NCBI RefSeq assembly: GCF_000182565.1
Contig: NW_015971541.1
Location: 520,067-584,066 of the forward strand
Direction: 5' to 3'
DNA length: 64,000 bases
Source: Spizellomyces punctatus DAOM BR117
Lineage: Eukaryota > Chytridiomycota > Chytridiomycetes > Spizellomycetales > Spizellomycetaceae
Made by a program: the position numbers and the translations under genes. Within the stretch, counting starts at the first letter, position 1, and every line of letters begins with the position of its first letter. Below, one piece after another: positions 35,382 to 46,731 of this stretch. The notes beneath the pieces are model-generated. The model worked only from the letters and a program-made list of their open reading frames with translations. It did not search any database and was not told where the DNA came from.

Positions 35382-38300
35382 ATGCCTACTCAAGTCCCAA
35401 GAACCCTGATAGTTGCGCTCACAGCTGCTCTACTTGTCATATTGCTCCTTCAACCCGCTGATGCTGAGCAAAACAACAAACCAGAGCGTCAGCAATGGGC
35501 AGTCCAACTTCATGATCCTGTGACTTACCGGCCATTTACGCTGGCTGAGGCCGAGGCCTATGCCGCAGAGCATGAGTTTACATTTCTGGGACAAGTGGGG
35601 CTGTTGGATGGATATTACCTGTTTGAAGTGGACATTTGCACGTCAACGGAAAAAGAACATGATCAGTGTGGGAAGGGAAAGCTACAAAAGAGAATGCCAG
35701 ACGAGGTGCATGGACTACTGATTGAATCAGAGCATGTAAAGTGGTTTGAGATGCAAACGCCAAAAAAGCGATACAAACGAGAATTGGATTTTCAAAAGTT
35801 CAAGGACCCCCGCTTCCCTGAGCAGTGGCATTTGGTAAGACATCTTGAAAATGCCCGGAAAATGTTTGCGGTCAATTGAGCTTACCTGTATCTACTTGGA
35901 GTAGTATAATGATGGTGTAAACGGCGTGTATCAAAACAACGACATTAATGTCATGCCGGTGGGTTTCATGAGTTAGTATCACATCAATACTCATGGTCTC
36001 GCTCAACGTCAGCACCTTCTATTGTAGGTATGGGTTCGAGGAATCAACGGAAGTGGTGTGACGGTATCTGTTATTGATGATGGCGTACAGTATATGCACC
36101 CAGACTTGGCAGAGAACTGGGTTCGTCTTGCGATTTACTGGTGCCCCAAAGTGACTTGTGTTTGTAATGTTCTGCTCACTATTCAGAACGAAGCGGTCAG
36201 CTACGATTTCAATGAACGTACAAATACTCCTCTTCCCCAGGCACCAGAAGACGTCCATGGCACGCGGTGTGCTGGCGAGATTGCGGCTGTGGCCAACAAT
36301 GTGTGTGGAGTTGGCGTCGCATATGGAGCAACTTTAGCAGGTGAGATATTGCTCGTAAAGAAAGGACATCAGCTCCTCAAGCAGTTGTTCATCGAAAGGT
36401 TGACACAGGGGAGCGCTTAATCGCAAACACAACCACCGATGCCGTTGAAGCTCAAGCACTCAATCACCAATTTCAGATCATTGACATTTATTCTTCCTCA
36501 TGGGGACCTAACGACGATGGGATGGCGTTGGATGGGCCAGGATATCTAGCACAAGCAGCACTGGCAGCGGGAGTCCGCAAGGGCCGACGAGGCTTCGGCA
36601 ACATATATGTTTTTGCTTCCGGAAATGGTGGCCTCGAAGGTGACAATTGCAACTTTGATAGCTACGCAAATGCTATCGAAACAGTAGCCATCGGAGCCGT
36701 GACAAATAAGGGAACAATGCCGTTCTACGGCGAACTTTGCAGTGCCCATTTGGCTGTTTCATACAGTGGGGGGAATGGACTGGGTATTGTAAGTATGGGA
36801 GTACGCCCCCTTGCAGCCTTTTTAGAAGGGACGTCAAAAAGGGACTGTATATTGATTGACACTATGCATCGCTACTAGGTCACGACTGATGTTAAACAAT
36901 GCACTGCCAGTCATTCTGGAACATCCGCGGCGGCTCCTCTGGCCTCCGGGATGATTGCATTAATGCTCTCCGTGAGGTATTTTTGATACTGTCATGCACT
37001 TTGCAGACATTTGGCGTCTAACGACATCACACAGGCCCGACCTTGGCTGGCGTGATATCCAGCATCTCATTGTGACAACTGCCAAGAAGAATGACCCGAC
37101 GGATGCTGACTGGCACACTAACGGAGCAGGGCGTCATGTCAGTCATAAATATGGCTTTGGAGTAATGGATGCAACTCTGCTGGTGGAGGCCGCCGAAAAA
37201 CATACGCTTCTTCCATCTCCGGCAATAACACTTACCAAACACAGCTACAAGCACATACGACTCCTCGCCGGGACTCAGGAGACGGATACGATTGATGTGC
37301 TCGCGCAGGACGTTGCAGGGATGGCAGCCATAGAGCATGTGCAAGTGACCGTTCGCATCAGACATCCTGACAGAAAATTCCTGACAATCAAGCTGGTGAG
37401 CCCGCAGCTCACCGAGAGCATCCTGGCTGCTCCTCGCTTCAAAGATGATTCCGATCAGGGGTACAATCCATGGACTTTTATGACTGTTCATTCCTGGGGA
37501 GAAAAGGCTCTGGGCACCTGGAAACTGTTGATTGAGGACGTTCGAATGGGTGAGATAGATCCGTACACTGGGGCTCCCTTTTCAACCGGCGATTTGCTGG
37601 ACTGGTCTCTCACCATTCATGGAACATGTGGGGAGGAGGACGTTCTAATCGATCCCGATCAAATACAAGCCAATGGGCGAACGTGCTCCCACACCGTAGC
37701 AGAAGCACGACGCCAGAAGCGAACGGTCATAGTAGGAGCACTGCTAATAACCTCCGCGATAATTCTCATGGCTGCCGGCTATGTCTTTTACAAGAGGGTA
37801 TATGCCAAAAACGACCAGGCATGGAGGCAGCTGACGATAAATACGTCCTTTGATAGCCATGGTGACGTCGAAAGCCCGTCCGGAAAGGAGTTCTTCAAGT
37901 ACCCCAAATCACCGATTGATATAGAAAGTCCACATCCTGGAAATGACACCCGGAGCCTTAAGCAGCCCAGCAGTTCCGGGTTCAAACGCTCTGTTTCCCT
38001 CGAGCTGCTGGCGGTTAGAAGTGTACGTGTAGGCGAGGGTGAACTATCACCCCAAGTCGCAGTTAACGTCAATAGTAGCGACGACTCAGAAAGTGACAGC
38101 GACAATGATTCAGATACGAGTCATCTTACGGGGAGCGAAAGGGCCAGTAGAGTGGGGAGACGTATAGAAAACCTTCGAAATGAGTTTATAAAGCGAGGCA
38201 CGTCACCTCTAACCAAGGCGCACAGCACCAGCAGCCTAAATATTGGCTCACAAGGAAGCCCATCCATACCGAGCCGTAACATCTCAAAGACACCTCCACC

Positions 38301-38406
38301 GAATCTCGAAATATCCAGTCCCAGGCCGCTGAGTAGGAGCAGCAGCACCGCAAGCCTTCTGAAACGCAGCGCCAGCCAAGAGCAGCTGAAAAAGTTCACT
38401 GACTGA
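35382..38406 (+). CDS. KEX2: Kexin (Kex2-type furin-like proprotein convertase), 867 aa
   Basis: Exons 35382-35834, 35905-35958, 36028-36120, 36187-36340, 36409-36788, 36879-36976 and 37035-38406. A signal peptide (hydrophobic LIVALTAALLVILLL) and a propeptide ending in basic pairs (TPKKRYKR) precede the S8 domain. Catalytic Asp is in SVIDDGVQY, His in VHGTRCAGE, the oxyanion Asn in FASGNGG and Ser in SGTSAAAPLASG. The P domain follows (around HSWGEKALGTWKL), then a membrane helix (VIVGALLITSAIILMAAGY). The cytosolic tail of about 180 residues is Ser-rich with an acidic SDDSESDSDNDSD cluster, as in Golgi-recycling convertases. It cleaves secretory precursors after KR or RR in the late Golgi. 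The tail is long for the family. Confidence 0.95.
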
Positions 38407-38754
38407 TGTGCCGACCACAGCGACATAAGAAATGTATCTTAATATTATAATAGTTTACGTATTTAAGGGGACTATCGTGCCCCCATCAGAAGAGGATAAC
38501 TAGGTCACTGGGAATGCTTTCTGTCATATCAAAACGTCAATGCCGTTCCTGCTGACCTGAAAGGTTTTAAAACATGCATCGCGTCTGTATCCTCGCAATG
38601 GACGCTCGTTGGAATGCAAGACTGCCTAGAGTGTACATATATTGAACGAATCATCCATACTTTGCTCGATATTGAACTGCTGGTTACGAAATAGCTTTGT
38701 TTTCTCATGTCGCATACTAGTTCGTATATCATGTCCAGGTCGTTACTTTCCACG
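38407..38754. other. Convergent 3' spacer KEX2 / PIG-F
   Basis: 348 bp between two converging stop codons. AT-rich near 38430-38470, as expected for polyadenylation. No gene seen. Confidence 0.4.
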
Positions 38755-39586
38755 TTAGCTGGCGAGCTGATTGAAGATCACGGACAGGGAGTGGCCAGCG
38801 AAACTTCCAAAAAAGGCCCCGCAAACGATTGGGACTGGCCATTTCTGTCCGATGTGTTGGCTTTCTCGTCTTTGAAACGGGCATAACGGCAACTCACCTG
38901 CCAGTCCCTCTGCCAGTCCAGCGGTATCACAAATCCTCCAAACCATGCACCTACGACGGACATCACCAACGGATAATACACCATCCTTTCAACTGCGGTT
39001 TCAAGACTTATGACCGTGTGAGAATGAAATCTCCTAGAAGGCGGTGAAAAGTTCAAGCAACACACCGGCCAGTTGAGGAAATAAGTCTTATCCATGCCGA
39101 AGTGTTCGATTTTAGGGCGGCTCCAGTCGGGAAGACAGCCAATACTGATAGATAGGCAGCTGCAAGCCAAGTTTTTTCCACAAGCCTGACCCACAAATCT
39201 TCAGTATACTACTTTCGGCTAGCCCTTAACGAGGTGCTGACTCCAACTTACTCAAAAACTGGAGCACCAAACAGCACCGCGATCAGCCAGAACGTGATTG
39301 TTCCGAACACAGTCCACCAGATCCCATACATCACAGATGAAATCCAAGGCCATCGTGGTTCTATAACCTGCTGTTTTCGGTTCTTTTGCTTTCCTTCGGG
39401 TTTTAGATCCGTGGCGCTGTCCCAGGCTCCAACTATCGCGAGAACGATCTGGCAGAGAAACAGCGAGGTAATGGCTGTGGGTAATGCGTTCGCTGGATTA
39501 TCGAGTAGCGCAGTTGACGGGAAACGCCACAGGCATAGGTATGATATCAATGCCGACACCAGTGCGGTCGCCAGCGGATGGAACAT
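38755..39586 (-). CDS. PIGF: GPI-anchor biosynthesis protein PIG-F/Gpi11, 226 aa
   Basis: Exons 39252-39586, 39066-39185, 38898-39033 and 38755-38844. Multiple membrane helices (ATALVSALISYLCLW, LFLCQIVLAIVGAW, MYGIWWTVFGTITFWLIAVLFGAP, TWLAAAYLSVLAVFPTGAA) precede the family signature GAWFGGFVIPLDWQRDWQ and a last helix (FFGSFAGHSLSVIF). PIG-F/Gpi11 is the small stabilising partner of the PIG-O and PIG-G enzymes that add ethanolamine phosphate to the GPI glycan in the ER. The start at 39586 is the first ATG of the frame. Length matches the human protein. Confidence 0.88.
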
Positions 39587-39818
39587 TCGTGTTTTGTCCA
39601 AGGGAGGATCTGACCTTCCGCGTGAGTCACGGCATCATATATAAACTAAGGAGGTCTTTCTTCATTATAAAACACTCATGCAACGTCTTGTATCTCATAT
39701 TCATGTCATTAACAATACACCCCCTCTACCTCCCATCCGTGATATCCTAGCACCATCCCACCCCAGCATATTGCAGTCTGTGATTTTGGGACCACATTGC
39801 AGCTCCAAACTACTTGTT

Positions 39819-41666
39819 TTACCGATCGATCTCACCTAATTGTAAGAGAAGAGGGCCGCCACATTAGATGGCTTCAGCCTGTGTCTACAAAACGCATTAC
39901 ATGACATACCGAACACGACATCCAAAGTTCCAATGATAGTGACGGCGTCCGCAAGGTAGTGCCCTCGTCCAATGAAATCTACTCCAGCCAGATGGGGGAA
40001 ACCGGGTGCACGTATCTTGCACCGGTATGGACGACTAGAACCGTCAGATACAAGGTATACACCAAACTCGCCTAGTTTAAACATGTCACACAAGACATTC
40101 TGACCGAACATAGAGCGTAAAGTCTGATGCACATACCTTTAGGTGCCTCAATAACAGTGTAAGTTTCTCCAGGAGGTACTGAGTATCCCTCTGAGTACAG
40201 CTTGAAGTGGTGAATCAAAGCCTCCATACTTTCCTTCATGGTGGCGCGCGGTGGAGGGGCGATCTTTGCATCCTCTACTTTAACGGGTCCTGGAGGCATC
40301 TTGTTCAGGCATTGCGCAATGATGCGCAAACTCTGCCTCATTTCTTCCACACGGCACAAGTAGCGGTCGTAGCAATCTCCGTTGGTTCCCACCGGGATAT
40401 CAAACTCCATATCCTCGTAAGCATCATATGGCTGTTCTTTACGCAAATCCCAGGCAACACCAGAACCACGTAGCATGACTCCAGAGAAAGAATAATCAAT
40501 AGCCTCCTTGGCAGTAACTTTGCCAACGTCAATCAACCGATTTTTCCAGACACGGTTATTTGAGAGTGCTTCCTCAGTCTCATCGATACGAGCATTAAAC
40601 TGCTCAGCCCACTTAAAGATATCTTCCATTAAACCCACGGGCATGTCGAGCGCCACACCTCCAGGGCGCACGTACGCAGCGTGCATACGCGCTCCTGACA
40701 CCCGTTCGTAAAACTCCATCAATTTTTCACGCTCCTCAAACATCCACAAGAAGGGTGTCAAAGCACCGACATCCAAGGCGTGGGTAGTAACGGCCATAAT
40801 ATGGTTCAAGATGCGTGTAATCTCGGCAAACATGGTACGAATGTACTTTGCACGAGGAGGAATGTCAATGTTGAGAAGTTTCTCCACTGCAAGAGAGTAT
40901 GCTTGCTCGTTCGTCATCATGGATACTGCAAAAACATAATATTAGTTGGTTCATGCCGAGAGATATTTGAGGTTTTGAAAATCTACCATAATCCAATCGA
41001 TCAAAGTACGGTAACGATTGAAGGTACGTCTTGTATTCGATGAGTTTTTCAGTACCACGGTGCAACAAACCAATATGGGGATCGGCGCGAACGATAATTT
41101 CACCCTTCAATTCCAAGATCAGACGAAGTACACCGTGTGCAGCCGGGTGCTGGGGTCCAAAGTTAATTGTGAAGGTTTCAAGACTAGCGTCTTCACCTTC
41201 ATAATATGGCACCTCTATAAAGTTGCGTAGAATGGTGTTTTTAGTAATTATTCATTGTCCTCCCTTCTAGGTATAAAGTTAGTACCACATACCGACGTAT
41301 TCTGCAGTCTGACGCACTTTTGGTGGAACAAACCAACGACTAGAAACGCCGAATGTCTCGGGTCGCATTACTTTGCCGCCAGTGACCTTCTTGGCTGTAA
41401 GTAATCAAGATAGAGAAAGTTAACAAAGCACCAGCAATATTGCTTCCACTCTGTCGGAAACTTTAAAATCTCGACACGCCATTTGTCCATCCCATACCTC
41501 CGCGCTTTGCCTGCAAGTCCGGTACAGCAGGGACCGACGGACGGTTTCCACGCAACATCTGAGATGCCGATCCCACCGCCGGGGCAGTCAGTGACGAAAG
41601 CTGGCGAGCGCCAGACGTGCGAGTGGCGAGAGATAGAACAGAGCGAGAGAAAGCGGTAGACGACAT
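39819..41666 (-). CDS. NDUFS2: NADH:ubiquinone oxidoreductase 49-kDa subunit NDUFS2, 488 aa
   Basis: Exons 41498-41666, 41293-41394, 40987-41214, 40137-40925, 39910-40071 and 39819-39835. A mitochondrial presequence rich in Ser and Arg ([20 protein letters not shown]) is followed by the nearly invariant subunit: [36 protein letters not shown]-type contacts, RIYNHIMA-type helix (here [15 protein letters not shown]), [11 protein letters not shown] and [15 protein letters not shown]. The end GEIDR comes from a 17-nt terminal exon; without it the frame runs on into intron sequence. It lines the quinone cavity of complex I, so the organism keeps a proton-pumping complex I. Confidence 0.97.
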
Positions 41667-42054
41667 TGTGGTATTACTTCTTCAGTGGGCAAATCTCGTG
41701 GGTAGGGCACAGTGAATGAGGACAAGATATGTACAATAGCAACTTCCAGCTTCGCAAGATAGAATCAGATACCACCAAGATTCACGTAGGGAATCTGCCG
41801 GATGATGGCGTTGTCGCTAGCCACCGCCTGCTTCTCTACCCGTTGCTTCTTCGTTGGGAGTTGGGTTCAAATTAATTTTATCAGCTGTGCCATTGGCATT
41901 ATATGACTTTGCCAAAACACGGTGGCACAGTTGGAAGCAAGTGATTATGTGCGGAAAGTCCAGTTCACTATATAAAAAAGAGAGCAAGACGTTGAAAAGC
42001 AAGCAATAAACTATTACCGTCGCAGAGATCTATCTAAAACTATCATACAAAGGG
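41667..42054. promoter_or_regulatory. Upstream region of NDUFS2 / downstream of SMG9
   Basis: 388 bp between two minus-strand genes. It contains a 61-codon open frame with no family motif. No RNA gene recognised. Confidence 0.4.
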
Positions 42055-43617
42055 TCATCGACTGGAATATCTTTCCAGTCGACTTTTCATAACTCGCGCC
42101 CAGTGCCTGTCCATGTCCGATTTCCGAATTGTCTCCCAAGTTTTGGTCGCAAACTTTAGCCAGTCACGCTCTGACATCCCATACCACCGCCGCACCATCG
42201 GATTCTTTTCCGTTAAAGTGCATCGAGGGGTCTCGAAAACCTGATTTCTTAGCTCCTTCATCATTACTTCGTATCTAGCAGGGATGCCAAATCCGATCAA
42301 TCGATCCAGTATGGGGGGCCCACCTGGCTTACCCACCGGAGACGGATTTGGGTCGCTCGAAGCATTGCTTACAACCGGTGCACGAGGAAGCAGAAAGATA
42401 TTTGGCTCACGGACCAGCGTCCCTGATCGAGGATCGGATGGCTTTGGAGATGTCATAACACTCAGTGGCGACACTGGAGAACTCCTCGGATCAGCAACCT
42501 CCCCATTGCTTGAACGTGAAGCTTTCTTGCCCAGTTTTGGCTTTCCGCCTTTCCGATCATCGTCGCTGCCTAGTCCGGAATACTGTCCATACCTCTTCCC
42601 CATGCTTACACTCCCGCCAAGCACGCCAATACGCGTGCCTCGAAACCATGACAGAAAGTCTGTTGCCATATTCGCATAAGATTCAACAAAAAACGAATCA
42701 CTTGTGCACTTGGTGGAAACATATACCAAATCTGGTCGATGTTCATCGCTTTGTTGCTCCTCCTTCGACAAAGGGATGATGCGGTGTCGAACAGCTTCCA
42801 TAGTTCTTACAAAATGAAGAAGATCTGCATCAAGCTCATGTGTGTCCGACACAAGTAGCACTACATGACAGACGGAAAGTATGAAACAAGCCAGTCGCAT
42901 TGTTTGCAATGCTTCATCGTGCGGTGCCCGGCCGCCAGGTAAAAGTAGTGCTTGAGTATCCAGCAGTATGACACGTTCTGGCGTGACGTGTAGATCAATG
43001 CCGTTGGTCCTTGTTTGACCAGAAGGGAACGTTGTCAAGGACGTTGAGAAATGTGCTAGAATTGTGGATTTTCCTGTACCTCGCCGACCTATGGCCCCAA
43101 CGACAAAGCATCCCGGAAGCTCAGATAGAGCGCGATGCACTGTTTCCGTTGGCTGGAAGCGGAGATGTTGGTCAAGAATCTTATGAATCCGCGGTAGAGG
43201 CAGGGTCACTCCTGCGGCTTGGACAGCGAGTTCAGGCGTAGTAGCACTAGTTCCTCGGTCAAGATTCCTTTCAATCGTTTTTGTCGGGGTTGTTCCAGCA
43301 GGTGGATTTCGCAGCAACAGTCCCTTAGGTACTGGGCCTTCCGGCTTTTGAGGAACGGGCCGTCGCTCAAGGATGACCGGCGCTCGGACTTGAGATCCTT
43401 CTGACGGCTGCCTGTAGAGCTCTCTAGCCTCTTCTCTTCGACCAGAGGGTGGTCGGGGTTCTCTTCGCCTGCGCGAGTTCGCATGAGAATCCTCGCCGCT
43501 GCCCGTGCTCCTAGCGTCTCCTTCCCCAGGTGTCGGGCCGCGTCGTTGACCTCTCCTGCCCGATGCGCGAGGAGAGGCAGAGGTTCGAGGAATATGAGCT
43601 GCAGGTGGTGATGACAT
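42055..43617 (-). CDS. SMG9: SMG9, nonsense-mediated decay factor, 520 aa
   Basis: A single coding exon. The start ATG at 43615-43617 follows an acceptor-like TTACAG at 43631 and gives MSSPPAAHIPRTSASP; upstream codons in the frame look like intron, so a 5' non-coding exon is likely. An Arg/Pro-rich disordered N-terminal region is followed by a GTPase-like domain (VVGAIGRRGTGKSTIL as P-loop, VILLDTQALL as the second nucleotide motif) and the C-terminal segment RWYGMSERDWLKFATKTWE. These match SMG9, which with SMG8 regulates the SMG1 kinase that phosphorylates UPF1. The 520-residue length equals that of human SMG9. SMG9 is absent from yeasts. Divergent from PSMG4. Confidence 0.88.
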   Translation of the reverse strand: MSSPPAAHIPRTSASPRASGRRGQRRGPTPGEGDARSTGSGEDSHANSRRRREPRPPSGRREEARELYRQPSEGSQVRAPVILERRPVPQKPEGPVPKGLLLRNPPAGTTPTKTIERNLDRGTSATTPELAVQAAGVTLPLPRIHKILDQHLRFQPTETVHRALSELPGCFVVGAIGRRGTGKSTILAHFSTSLTTFPSGQTRTNGIDLHVTPERVILLDTQALLLPGGRAPHDEALQTMRLACFILSVCHVVLLVSDTHELDADLLHFVRTMEAVRHRIIPLSKEEQQSDEHRPDLVYVSTKCTSDSFFVESYANMATDFLSWFRGTRIGVLGGSVSMGKRYGQYSGLGSDDDRKGGKPKLGKKASRSSNGEVADPRSSPVSPLSVMTSPKPSDPRSGTLVREPNIFLLPRAPVVSNASSDPNPSPVGKPGGPPILDRLIGFGIPARYEVMMKELRNQVFETPRCTLTEKNPMVRRWYGMSERDWLKFATKTWETIRKSDMDRHWARVMKSRLERYSSR

Positions 43618-43909
43618 TTGGTCCGAATGAGATGACACGGACTGTAACATACAAGCGAGGATTAAAATAGGTGATAAAAACGATACACCTGCAAGCGAAG
43701 CCGTACCTCCAGCTATCACACCAGATATTTACTAAGCTGAAGTCTGTAAGAGCTCCCACCACAGAGTAAGGTTTCCATCGCCGCCCCAAGAGGCTGATTG
43801 TCCATGGTATTCAACGTGGTTTCTCGCACCAGCCCGAAATTAACAGATCTGGAACCAGTGGCGAAAAGGGTTTCTTTGACGTTTAGCTGTCGCTGGCTGT
43901 GGTCACGTG
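43618..43909. promoter_or_regulatory. Divergent promoter SMG9 / PSMG4 with CACGTG box
   Basis: 292 bp between start codons. A CACGTG at 43904-43909 directly abuts the PSMG4 ATG. GTGGCGAAAA near 43858 resembles the proteasome-associated control element of yeasts, which is suggestive only. Confidence 0.4.
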
Positions 43910-44568
43910 ATGCAGTCGTTGCTCTGGCGGGAGGGGCGGGCGAGCTTTCACCTCGAAGACCAGACAGCCATGTCACTCTTGCAGCCAGAGGCACATGTTC
44001 CTGGATTCAAGGTCTATCAGCTCACGGAAACCCATGATAGCCATACCTTGTGCTTCCAATTTACCGTGATGGAATCTTCCGTCTTTGCGTGGGTTGGAAC
44101 TCCTGGATCTGGGGCGGGCGAAGGTAGTACCACCGCAACTGGGCGACTGGACGGACTTGCAGTGGCAATGCCCACTCGATTTGTATGTCATGCTGCCTTT
44201 CTCCAATCCTGATGTGCCTTTTTGAAGATTGAGAGATAACATTGTATGGAAATGGTTGAAAGGACAAAACGGCAACATCAACATCACTTCTCCCCACTTC
44301 TGCTGACGATGTTAGTGAGCGGATAGCTAGACGCTTAGGTAGAGTTCCGAACAAACCTGGATGGAAGCAGGTTCAGTACACTAATAGGCTTACTTCCCAC
44401 GGAACAGCCACAAAGCTTGGCATACAAGTGTTCGTGTCCTTCAATGTGCCAACCACTAATGAAGAGCTTGCCTTGATAGCGGAGCGTAGGTTGGCGGTAC
44501 TGATAAAAGAAACCTTGGCGAAAGCGGCTTCAAATCAACAGGAAGATGAGCCTATCCCAGTCAGATGA
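43910..44568 (+). CDS. PSMG4: Proteasome assembly chaperone 4 (PSMG4/Poc4-like), 192 aa
   Basis: Exons 43910-44182 and 44263-44568. Recognisable family elements are VPGFKVYQLTET, a strand FAWVGTPGS, then LDGLAVAMPTRF, and across the intron TSTSLLPTSADDVSERIARRL followed by IQVFVSFNVPTTNEELALIAERR. Human PSMG4 shows the same order (WVG, NLAVAM, STSLLG, AQRLARK, QVFVSYNL). PSMG3-PSMG4 dimers help build the 20S proteasome alpha ring. The protein is longer than the human one, mostly through insertions around 44100 and 44340. Family assignment is good; pairing with a Poc3-like partner is inferred. Confidence 0.8.
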
Positions 44569-44658
44569 ATACAAACCAACCCTTTCTCTTTCGCATCGTG
44601 CAATCTCTGTTAATTAATCCTTTTTCCACCATCCAATGAACCCAAGCCCCAAAATCCC

Positions 44659-45950
44659 CTATGATATATATAACCGATGAATACTGTTCTTCCCTTTCAG
44701 TGGCCGCCTGCACATTGGACACTCTTTTTTGACCTTGAGCACGTCTTTTATGCAGTCCTCGCAGTATATATGACCGCAAATGGTTGCACTCAGGTTTGTA
44801 TTCACGCTGAAAGTCCCCAGGCAAATGGCGCATTTCAATGCAGCCGGGTTTTCGGGCTCTGGGGGAGGCGGTGGAGGCTGAGGGCGGGCTACCGTGGTGC
44901 GGAGGTTGTCTTGTAGCTCATTGAACGACGGGAGACGAGGACGAATGGAACGGATGCTCTGCGGTTGCAGTGGACTCTGTCCCCCAACTTCATGCAAATT
45001 GTCATTTGGTACGGATCTCGATCCTGTTCCCAACATCCGACTGAAAGCGCCTGGATCGGTCGGTGTTAAATAAGCATGACAAAGGCATATGGGATGATAG
45101 CAGCGTACTTACTTTCTATCCAAGCCCGCACGGATCCTCCAGCTTCAGGGCTGCTTAGTGTATCTGCACCAAGTTCTAACATTCCGCTAGTGAAAGCCCG
45201 AGGTACAGATGGAAGTCGCACTCCAGGGATATGATGTAGGACTTGCAAATCATCGTCTTCCTCCTGAGTCAGGTCGAATACAGCTTCAGAAGAGGGTGAT
45301 CTCTGTACAGGGTTTCTAATCTGGCTGACAACCGGTGTACTTAGGTCGATAATGTGTGCCATGCGGGTTGTGTCTGTGTGGGTTGAGTTTGGGAGTGTAG
45401 TGGTATCGGAAGTGAGGTCTATAATGGCGGATGGAGAAGTTGATACATCACTCGGAGCACGGGCGTCAACCTCAAGAACACCTGAATCCCTATCGCTAAG
45501 GGACTCATCATCTGCGAGAGTAATGTGATAGCCTTCGGATTCTACACCGCTCCCTTCTCCTCCAATATCTTCCCCCCATGCATCGGTCCGTTGTCTCTTT
45601 AGACTGCCCGGGGTAACTTCCTCCCGCAAACTGTCAACCTTTGGAAATTCGTCATCCAACATTGAAGTAGTGTCGTGAGACGCTCCGCGAACACGCTTTC
45701 TGGGCTGAGCTTGGGGTACGTTTGTTGCTATCGCCTCGCTTTGAGTGTCATTGTGAGCATTGTCTGCTCCCCTGGCCGGATGTGGGGTTTGCCGTCGCGA
45801 ACGTCTTAAAACAGGCGTCTCAGGTGCATCTAAGTCACCTTCCATGACTCTGTTGGATCGTCTTCTGCGTCTCTGAAGCGATTCCTCGGGCTGTGCAGGT
45901 GTCTTTTGTCGTCGGTCCAATACGGGTGTCGTACTTCGATTTTTGGTCAT
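44659..45950 (-). CDS. RING E3 with SUMO-interacting motifs (RNF4/Slx8-like STUbL), 409 aa
   Basis: Exons 45113-45950 and 44659-45050. The N-terminal region is basic (RRRRRSNRV) and disordered. Three hydrophobic-acidic stretches look like SUMO-interacting motifs: AIIDLTSD, HIIDLSTPVV and VFDLTQEEDDD. The C terminus is a C3HC4 RING: CAICLGTF, ATICGHIYCEDC and CPMCRRPL. Several SIMs plus a C-terminal RING is the layout of SUMO-targeted ubiquitin ligases (RNF4, fission-yeast Rfp/Slx8), which ubiquitylate polySUMOylated nuclear proteins for repair and degradation. The function is inferred from this layout; a generic nuclear RING protein is the alternative. Confidence 0.82.
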
Positions 45951-46731
45951 TTATTCCACTTAAAGTCTGGATGTCGACACTTGTCTTTTGTGTGAGCAGT
46001 GGTGGTGAGAGTAGGAGTGCAAGAAGAGAATGGTGGTCGGGATTTCAAAAAGTCTAATGGGCAGTGTGTGAAAAGCTACCAAAGGAAGCGAAGACGCTGG
46101 TCCAAAGCAATGTCACGTGCCATGCTTTTGTAATGAACTTTCGCGTTCCAAACAACTTTAAGCACAAAGGACAGCGATTCCACCCAATGACTCGAGTTTG
46201 AATAAAGGAGACTAGCGAGTATCTCCATCCTGCTTGCGTTCAGCCTTTTGCTTGCGTTGAGACCGAGTGCCCCATTTAGCAAGCACATGAAAGGCTCGAG
46301 CCTGGAATTGCATTCAATTGAACTGGCGTGTTTTCGACAAATGCATAGCTGACTGACTTGCGCTTCCAAAACCCATCCACGAGCTGCTTTAAAATTATAA
46401 CGCATATCCTGACTGGAAAGTGTAAATGCTCCATAGAGCATTTGTCCCGGACACACATGAAGACAGCTTGGCACTAGCTTCTCGTCACCTTGCCATGTTC
46501 ATTGCATCCAGCACAATTTCAGGCGTCTCGTTTCCAGATCTGGAGCTATTTCCATGGCAACAGGCACTGTCGATCGGTTACGTACACAGGCTGGGGACCG
46601 TGCATTTTTTGACCAAAGCAATCTCTCCGCTGCTGGAGGGAGCTTCTGCAGGTGCTCGCTGCACGCAGCCTCCTCCATTGTGTTCCCTCCATATTTCACG
46701 ATTCCCGAGTGTTCATAGCAAGTCTGCAGCT
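45951..46731. promoter_or_regulatory. Divergent intergenic region, STUbL / FAM210-like
   Basis: 781 bp between start codons, one of the longest gaps in the window. A CACGTG lies at 46114-46119. Both strands hold long open frames (46076-46474 minus; 46426 onward plus, continuous with the FAM210-like frame) without motifs. No structured RNA recognised. Confidence 0.4.

Noticed and set aside
43716-43803. Upstream ATG exon for SMG9 (starting MDNQPLGAA)
   Set aside because: It can be joined in phase only through a weak GTGTGA donor; the ATG at 43617 gives the family-typical 520-aa length. Kept as a minor alternative.
46076-46474. Minus-strand open frame of 132 codons upstream of the STUbL gene
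   Set aside because: No motif, odd composition, and it overlaps the divergent promoter; could be chance.
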